From: Streptomyces sp. ISL-96
GTDB lineage: Bacteria > Actinomycetota > Actinomycetes > Streptomycetales > Streptomycetaceae
DNA: 45,211 nucleotides
NCBI RefSeq assembly: GCF_018614035.1
Contig: NZ_JAGGPA010000058.1
Location: forward strand, 1 to 45,211
Reading direction: 5' to 3'
Positions 40,599-45,211 of this stretch are shown one piece after another (positions within the stretch are counted from its first letter, which is position 1; every line of letters starts with the position of its first letter). A program made the translations under genes and the position numbers. The notes beneath the pieces are model-generated. The model saw only the letters and a program-made list of their open reading frames with translations, ran no database searches and was not told the DNA's origin.

Positions 40599-43265
40599 AT
40601 GGCAGAGCCGGGCGTCGAGACGCGTACGAGGAGTTCTGTGATCACCGCGCGGGCGGCTGCCAGCTTCGACCCCGTGGGACGGTCCGTCGCGACCGCCCGC
40701 GCCTTTGTCAGGGACACACTCCAGGGGTGGGGGTATTCCGACATCGTCGACGACGCCGTCGTCCTCACCAGCGAGCTCGTCACCAACGCTGTGGTGCACG
40801 CCGGCACCACAGCCGACGTCCTCTGCCTGCGTACGGAAGAAGGCGTCCGCGTCGAGGTCGGCGACCGCTACCCCGAGCGCGAGGTCCCCCTCCAGGGCAC
40901 GGCCCAGTCCTTCGGCAACCCCGACCGCGAAGGCGGCCGCGGCCTGCTACTGTGCGCCGCCCTCGCCAGCCGCTGGGGCGTCGAGTACGCCCCCACCAAC
41001 AAACATGTCTGGTTCCAACTCGATCTCCCCGAACGCCCGGTCGGCATCCGCTCCGCCGGCCCCGTCCTCCCCGTCGAGCTCCTCCCGGTCGCCGACGGCC
41101 GCATCCGCGTCGCCGTCGTCCAGATCGACCGCTCCGGCGCCATCAACGCCTGGAACGAGGACGCGGAAGATCTCTTCGGATACGCCGCCGACCAGGTCAT
41201 CGGCAAGCAGCTCACCGACTTCGCCGCCTGGCCCCACACCCCCGGCATCGCCACCGGCATCGCGGACGCCCTCCAGCTCTCCCGCTGGGAAGGCAGCTAC
41301 GGCGTGCGCGCCGCCGACGGCCGCACCGTCGCCGTCTACGCCTCCCACCTGCGCGTACGGGACACCTCCGGCGAGCCCTCCACCATCTGCCTCCTCGTAC
41401 GCGACTTCGAGCGCGCCGTGCTCCAGTCCCCCCAGCGCACCCCCAGCGACACCGCCAAGGGCTCGCTCTCCGAGGGCCGCACCACGGACCCCTTCGAGGT
41501 CTTCATCGGCTCCCCCGCCCCCGACGACCTCGACGGCCTCCTCCAGCGCACCGTCGAGCGCTCCCGCGACATGCTGGACGCCGACTCGGCGTTCCTGCTC
41601 CTGGCCACCGACGACGAGACCGAACTGGAGGTACGGGCCACCACCGGCCTCCCCTCCGCCCGCCAGCGCTTCGCCCGCGTCCCCGTAGAGGCCGGCACCG
41701 GCCGCTACGGCTCCGCCCGCATGCCCGCCGTCCACGAGGACCTCACGGCCGTCCCGGGCGCCGTGCCGCTCCTCAACGGCACCGGCATGCGCTCCGTCGT
41801 CACCGTCCCCCTCAAGGTCGAGGGCCGCCTCACCGGCTCACTCGGCGTCGCCGCCGAAGCCCCCGGCCGCTACTCGAACGAAGAGGCCCTGCGGCTCCAG
41901 TTCGCGGCGGACCGCATCGCCCTCGCCGTCGAATCCGCCCGCCTCGGCGAGCTGGAGCGCCTGCGCAGAGGCTCGCTCTCGTTCCTCGTCGAGGCCTCCG
42001 ACCTCCTCGCCGGTACGCTCGACCGCGACCAGACCCTGGCCCTCATGGCACAGATGACGGTCCCCACCCTGGCGACCTGGTGCGCCGTCTACACGATCGC
42101 CGACCAGTCCTCCGAGCCGTACCTCTCGTTCGTACTCCACGAGGACGAGGAACGCATCGACGGCCTCAAGGCCCTCCTCTCCAAGATCGACCCCCCGGAG
42201 CCGGTCCCGACCCCCGGCGCCCGCATCTGGAACGCCCCCAGCGAAGCCGCCCACCAGGCAGCCCTCCGTACGTCGATGCGCAGCCTCGGCCTCGGCTCCA
42301 CCCCGCACATCGGCTCGGGCATCGGCACCACACTCGCGACAGCGGCGGCGGTCGGCGGCGAGACCGTCGTCCTCCCCCTGGTCGCCCGCAACCGCGTCAT
42401 CGGCATGCTGACCCTCGGCAAGCCCACGGACGACCACTTCCGCCAGGAGATCCTCGAACTGGCCGAGGACCTCTCCCGCCGCGCCGCGCTCGCCCTGGAC
42501 AACTCACGCCTGTACTCCGAGCGCATGGCCATCAGCCAGTCCCTCCAGCGCAGCCTGCTCCCCCCGGAGCTCCCGCACGTCCCCAACGTCGAGGTGGAGG
42601 TCATCTACCGAGCCGCGGGCGAAGGCAACGAGGTCGGCGGCGACTTCTACGACCTCTTCCCGATCCGCGACGGGGCGTACGGCTTCGCCATCGGTGACGT
42701 CTGCGGTACGGGCCCCGAGGCCGCCGCCGTCACCGGCCTCGCCCGCCACGCCCTGCGCCTCCTCGCCCGCGAAGGCTTCGGCGGCCCCGCCGTCCTGGAA
42801 CGCCTCAACGCGGCGATCCTCGACGAGGGCGCCCGCAGCCGCTTCCTGACGCTCCTGTACGGCGAGCTGTGGCCCCAGGAGGACGGCAGCGCCATCCTGA
42901 AGGTCGTCTGCGCCGGCCACCCGCTGCCACTGCGCCTGCGCCCGGACGGCTCGGTCGAACCGGCCGCCGAACCGCAGCCGCTGCTCGGCGTCATGGAGGA
43001 CCTGGAGCTGTACGAGCAGGTGGTCACCCTCGACCCCGGCGACGTACTCCTGTGCGTCACCGACGGCGTCACCGAACGCCGCGAGGGCACCCGCATGCTC
43101 GGCGACGACGGCCTCGCCGACGTCCTGGCCACGTGTACGGGCCTGACGGCCGGCGCGGTCGCGGGCCGCATCCTGCGCGCAGTGGAACGCTTCGCGGCGG
43201 AACCGGCGTCCGACGACATGGCTATCCTGGCCATGCGCGTACCGATGCCGCACGCCCCCCTGTAG
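40599..43265 (+). CDS. osaC: Multidomain anti-sigma/phosphatase OsaC
   Basis: An 888-residue stress-signalling protein. In order: an RsbW-like HATPase domain (about 15-140; N box SELVTNAVVHAG with N63, and GGRGLLL); a PAS domain (about 170-275; INAWNEDAEDLFGYAADQVIG); two GAF domains (about 325-450 and 475-640); and a C-terminal SpoIIE/PP2C phosphatase (about 660-880) with metal-binding aspartates in GGDFYDLF, GDVCGTGPEAA and SDDMAIL. S. coelicolor OsaC has this domain order, sits opposite osaA, and acts on sigma-B after osmotic stress by returning it to rest. The ATG at 40599 has GGAGGGG about 12 bases upstream. A strong hairpin follows the stop. Confidence 0.92.
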   Translation: MAEPGVETRTRSSVITARAAASFDPVGRSVATARAFVRDTLQGWGYSDIVDDAVVLTSELVTNAVVHAGTTADVLCLRTEEGVRVEVGDRYPEREVPLQGTAQSFGNPDREGGRGLLLCAALASRWGVEYAPTNKHVWFQLDLPERPVGIRSAGPVLPVELLPVADGRIRVAVVQIDRSGAINAWNEDAEDLFGYAADQVIGKQLTDFAAWPHTPGIATGIADALQLSRWEGSYGVRAADGRTVAVYASHLRVRDTSGEPSTICLLVRDFERAVLQSPQRTPSDTAKGSLSEGRTTDPFEVFIGSPAPDDLDGLLQRTVERSRDMLDADSAFLLLATDDETELEVRATTGLPSARQRFARVPVEAGTGRYGSARMPAVHEDLTAVPGAVPLLNGTGMRSVVTVPLKVEGRLTGSLGVAAEAPGRYSNEEALRLQFAADRIALAVESARLGELERLRRGSLSFLVEASDLLAGTLDRDQTLALMAQMTVPTLATWCAVYTIADQSSEPYLSFVLHEDEERIDGLKALLSKIDPPEPVPTPGARIWNAPSEAAHQAALRTSMRSLGLGSTPHIGSGIGTTLATAAAVGGETVVLPLVARNRVIGMLTLGKPTDDHFRQEILELAEDLSRRAALALDNSRLYSERMAISQSLQRSLLPPELPHVPNVEVEVIYRAAGEGNEVGGDFYDLFPIRDGAYGFAIGDVCGTGPEAAAVTGLARHALRLLAREGFGGPAVLERLNAAILDEGARSRFLTLLYGELWPQEDGSAILKVVCAGHPLPLRLRPDGSVEPAAEPQPLLGVMEDLELYEQVVTLDPGDVLLCVTDGVTERREGTRMLGDDGLADVLATCTGLTAGAVAGRILRAVERFAAEPASDDMAILAMRVPMPHAPL

Positions 43266-43286
43266 CGAGTACGCGGATACGCGGGT

Positions 43287-43326
43287 ACACGAAAGGCCCC
43301 CGCCAACCGGCGGGGGCCTTTCGTGT
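43287..43326. terminator. Strong bidirectional terminator between osaC and tRNA-Thr
   Basis: An uninterrupted 18-bp stem (43287-43304 with 43309-43326) around the loop AACC, starting 21 bases after the osaC stop. The minus-strand tRNA gene ends five bases to its right, so the same hairpin can also end the tRNA transcript. Confidence 0.9.
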
Positions 43327-43330
43327 GTTG

Positions 43331-43403
43331 AGCCCCAATACGGAATCGAACCGTAGACCTTCTCCTTACCATGGAGACGCTCTACCGACTGAGCTATTGG
43401 GGC
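43331..43403 (-). tRNA. tRNA-Thr (anticodon GGT)
   Basis: A 73-base tRNA folds cleanly on the minus strand: a seven-pair acceptor GCCCCAA/TTGGGGC, a D stem GCTC/GAGC, an anticodon stem TCTCC/GGAGA with loop ATGGTAA, and a T stem TACGG/CCGTA with loop TTCGATT. The anticodon at positions 34-36 is GGT, reading ACC and ACU threonine codons. The discriminator base is T and the 3-prime CCA is not encoded, as is usual for Streptomyces. Confidence 0.97.
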
Positions 43404-43507
43404 CTTGCTGCGCTGTGGCAACGGGTTAGATCATACCCCGAATCCAGCCGTGCTCTGAACCTGCCATTCCTCTGGACCGCCAACTCCGCCGCTGCCACCA
43501 TGCCCGG

Positions 43508-44422
43508 ATGCACACCCGCCCCGGCACGCTCACGCACATATCGCTCTGGTCAGCCGTAGCGGCCACTCTCCTCTCGCTCACCGCGTGCGGCTCGGGCGAC
43601 GCCAAGAAGCCCGGGAAGGACCCGAAGACCGCCGCCGCGCGCGAGACACCGCGCCCCGGTGACCAGCAGGTGACGATGGCCTGGGACGGCAAGAAGCGCG
43701 TCTACAGGGTGCACGCACCACCCGGCTACACCCCGGACATGAAGCTCCCCCTGATCGTCGCCATGCACCCGTACCCGAGCACAGGCGAGTTCGTCGCCAA
43801 GCTCAGCGGCCTCAACAAGAAGGCCGACAAGGAGAACTTCCTGGTGGCCTACCCCGACGGCCTCGACCTCGCCTACAACGCCCTGAGCTGCTGCGGCGAC
43901 GAGGACGACGTCGGCTTCATCCGGGCCATGACCAAGCGCCTGGTCGACAAGTGGAAAGCCGACCCGGACCGCATCTACGCCACAGGCATCTCCAACGGCG
44001 CCGACATGTCGTTCAAGGTCGCCGTCGAACTCCACGACATCTTCGCCGCGGTCGCCCCCGTGAGCGGCGCCTACAGCGGCCCAGCCACCCAGGACACCGC
44101 CTACGTACCCAGAACACCGGTCCCCGTCATGACCTTCATCGGCGGCCTGGACAGGATCTACGACACAGCGGACGCGGCCATCAAAACGTGGCAGGAGCGC
44201 CTGTCCTGCACGGCATCACCACCACAAAAACTCAAAAAAGAGATCACGCGAACGCGAGCGAAGTGCGCGGACAGCTCAGAAGTGGTCACCTACCGGATCC
44301 CGGACATGGGCCACAACTGGCCGGGCGCCGAACCGGGTGACATGGCCGAGCCGGAAGCCGGCGTCAACGCGACAGACCTCATAGTGGAGTTCTTCACCTC
44401 ACAGCCCAAACAAAGGTCCTAA
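43508..44422 (+). CDS. PHB-depolymerase/LpqC-like esterase lipoprotein
   Basis: A 304-residue exported alpha/beta hydrolase. The signal peptide ends in lipobox LTAC with C27 as lipid site, followed by a Lys/Pro linker. Catalytic features: nucleophile S162 in GISNG, a likely acid at D215 (IGGLDRIYDT), and H269 in DMGHNWPG. A Cys-Cys pair in ALSCCGDEDDVGFI and the MHPYPSTG oxyanion-strand region also fit the esterase PHB/feruloyl-esterase family (LpqC in mycobacteria). The ATG at 43508 lacks a clear ribosome site. The last four bases overlap the convergent DegT-like gene. The substrate could be a polyester or feruloylated glycan; sequence does not say. Confidence 0.87.
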   Translation: MHTRPGTLTHISLWSAVAATLLSLTACGSGDAKKPGKDPKTAAARETPRPGDQQVTMAWDGKKRVYRVHAPPGYTPDMKLPLIVAMHPYPSTGEFVAKLSGLNKKADKENFLVAYPDGLDLAYNALSCCGDEDDVGFIRAMTKRLVDKWKADPDRIYATGISNGADMSFKVAVELHDIFAAVAPVSGAYSGPATQDTAYVPRTPVPVMTFIGGLDRIYDTADAAIKTWQERLSCTASPPQKLKKEITRTRAKCADSSEVVTYRIPDMGHNWPGAEPGDMAEPEAGVNATDLIVEFFTSQPKQRS

Positions 44423-45099
44423 AAGGCCGGTTGAAGGAGCCCACCAAGCGCATTGCACGAAGCAACGACACGCTGGAGATCACGCCGGGACAGCGAGCCG
44501 CCGACGGACAGCGCGAGCGTCTCGTCCGCCGCATGCTCGGTCTCCGGCAGACAGATCTCCCGCCGGAAGGCGGCCAGCCGGTGTACGGGCGTCTTCACGG
44601 GCACCTCACACTCCACACCCCTGCGCCGAACAGCGCGGGCAAAGGCATCACGATCGGGCCGCCCGTTCCCGGGAATGCGCACAACGTACTGCTGGTACGT
44701 GTGCCCCGCGCACGCCTCGGGAGTCCGTACGCCGGTGAGCCGCCTGTCCAGATAGGCGGCGTGCACCTGCCGTTGAGCGAGCACACGCGGCTCCGGAGTC
44801 GCCTCTTCACCGTGCTCCACCACAAGCAGCCCCCGCCGACGCCCGAGCTCCTGCAACGGCCGCAAGCCTGCCAGGTACCCGAACCGCGGTACGGCGACGA
44901 TGGCGGCCGTACGCGACGTCACGGCAGCCTCTACCGCGACCGCATCCAGGCAGTACGTCGCTCCATCGATGTCCGCGAACACGGGCAGCGCCCCGACGGC
45001 CAGCACGGCCTCGGCCATCTCGATGTTCCCGTACGCCGACACGATGACCTCATCGCCGGCACCGACACCCGCGGACTTCAGCATTCCGATCGTCCCCAT
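44419..45099 (-). CDS. DegT/StrS-fold protein lacking the catalytic core; possible pseudogene
   Basis: A 226-residue relic or specialised member of the DegT/DnrJ/EryC1/StrS aminotransferases, normally about 370 residues. It begins inside the family fold (GTIGMLKSAGVGAGDEVIV corresponds to the S-G-T-A-A-L...GPGDEVI stretch), so about 50 N-terminal residues are missing. It runs normally through FADIDGATYCLD and RTAAIVAV to LLVVEHGEEA. There the usual D-A-A-Q is changed to H-G-E-E. It then jumps to the late region (VLAQRQVHAAYLDRRLTGV, GHTYQQYVVRI). The segment with the PLP lysine (normally between these) is absent. It cannot be a normal transaminase. The frame is intact otherwise, so a conserved non-catalytic protein is possible. 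Confidence 0.6.
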   Translation of the reverse strand: MGTIGMLKSAGVGAGDEVIVSAYGNIEMAEAVLAVGALPVFADIDGATYCLDAVAVEAAVTSRTAAIVAVPRFGYLAGLRPLQELGRRRGLLVVEHGEEATPEPRVLAQRQVHAAYLDRRLTGVRTPEACAGHTYQQYVVRIPGNGRPDRDAFARAVRRRGVECEVPVKTPVHRLAAFRREICLPETEHAADETLALSVGGSLSRRDLQRVVASCNALGGLLQPAF

Positions 45100-45151
45100 G
45101 TGCCTGGATGCTGGTCGTACAACGTGAACACCAAGTAACCGGGCATAAAAA

Positions 45152-45189
45152 AACGCTGGTCCCCGAACCGAAGTTCAGGGACCAGCGTT
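45152..45189 (-). terminator. Intrinsic terminator of a leftward transcript from beyond the window
   Basis: AACGCTGGTCCC (45152-45163) pairs with 45178-45189; an inner GAAC-CGAA-GTTC stem extends it after one C-A mismatch. On the minus strand it is followed by a run of seven T (45147-45153), a classic rho-independent signal for a transcript entering from the right edge. Confidence 0.8.
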
Positions 45190-45211
45190 GAATGATTGTT
45201 CGGCGGCGTCC
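45175..45211 (-). CDS. Possible 3-prime end of a gene entering from the right edge
   Basis: On the minus strand the last bases read DAAEQSFNAGP followed by TGA at 45175-45177, within the right arm and loop of the terminator. The short reading is compatible with the end of a coding frame whose stop is built into its own terminator. Too short to identify. Confidence 0.25.
   Translation of the reverse strand, partial: DAAEQSFNAGP

Overview
The window is a stretch of high-GC actinobacterial chromosome, almost certainly from a Streptomyces. Coding frames have strongly G/C-rich third positions, starts are often GTG, and gene order matches my memory of the S. coelicolor block running from miaB through gluKR-gluABCD, recX-recA, lhr-nei2, dpsB, clgR-cinA-pgsA-rimO and ftsK to osaB-osaA/osaC. 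No transposase, phage gene, CRISPR array or rRNA was seen. One tRNA gene, tRNA-Thr(GGT), is present.

Layout. (1) 79-8364: miaB on the minus strand, an orphan TAXI substrate-binding protein, then the two-component pair gluK/gluR (minus) diverging from the gluABCD glutamate ABC importer (plus). The importer has a strong hairpin between gluB and gluC and a strong terminator after gluD. (2) 8365-9579: an AT-richer island with one small secreted cysteine-containing protein and about 550 bp without a convincing gene. (3) 9580-12460: an FAD aromatic-type monooxygenase, then a short Cys-rich leader peptide ahead of a cysteine dioxygenase translationally coupled to a rhodanese; a perfect palindrome closes this unit. 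(4) 12477-14300: recA-recX with a textbook RecA-NDp (PafBC-type) damage promoter. (5) 14343-19060: a tiny ORF, an AI-2E-family membrane protein, DUF3046, a terpenoid-cyclase-fold protein, and an araC-azlC-azlD operon. (6) 19152-25765: the Lhr helicase and Nei-type glycosylase pair, an SDR and a small membrane protein. (7) 25885-33726, all minus: dps, clgR, then the tightly overlapping rimO-pgsA-cinA, a RodZ-like HTH membrane protein, and ftsK. (8) 33856-43265: the osmotic-stress signalling set osaB, osaA (1859 residues with ten exact 92-residue HAMP-type repeats) and divergent osaC. (9) 43287-45211: a terminator shared by osaC and tRNA-Thr, a PHB-depolymerase-like lipoprotein esterase, and a DegT/StrS-fold gene that has lost its catalytic core.

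How the genes work together. GluK/GluR probably senses glutamate and controls gluABCD across their shared 270-bp intergenic region. The leader peptide, dioxygenase and rhodanese look like a cysteine-overflow module. RecA, RecX, Lhr, Nei and FtsK form a genome-maintenance neighbourhood. OsaA, OsaB and OsaC form a soluble osmotic-stress phosphorelay linked to anti-sigma and phosphatase chemistry. The most interesting items are the cysteine leader unit, the OsaA repeat array, the core-deleted DegT protein and the low-GC secreted protein. All functional calls are from reading motifs by eye; no database search was possible.
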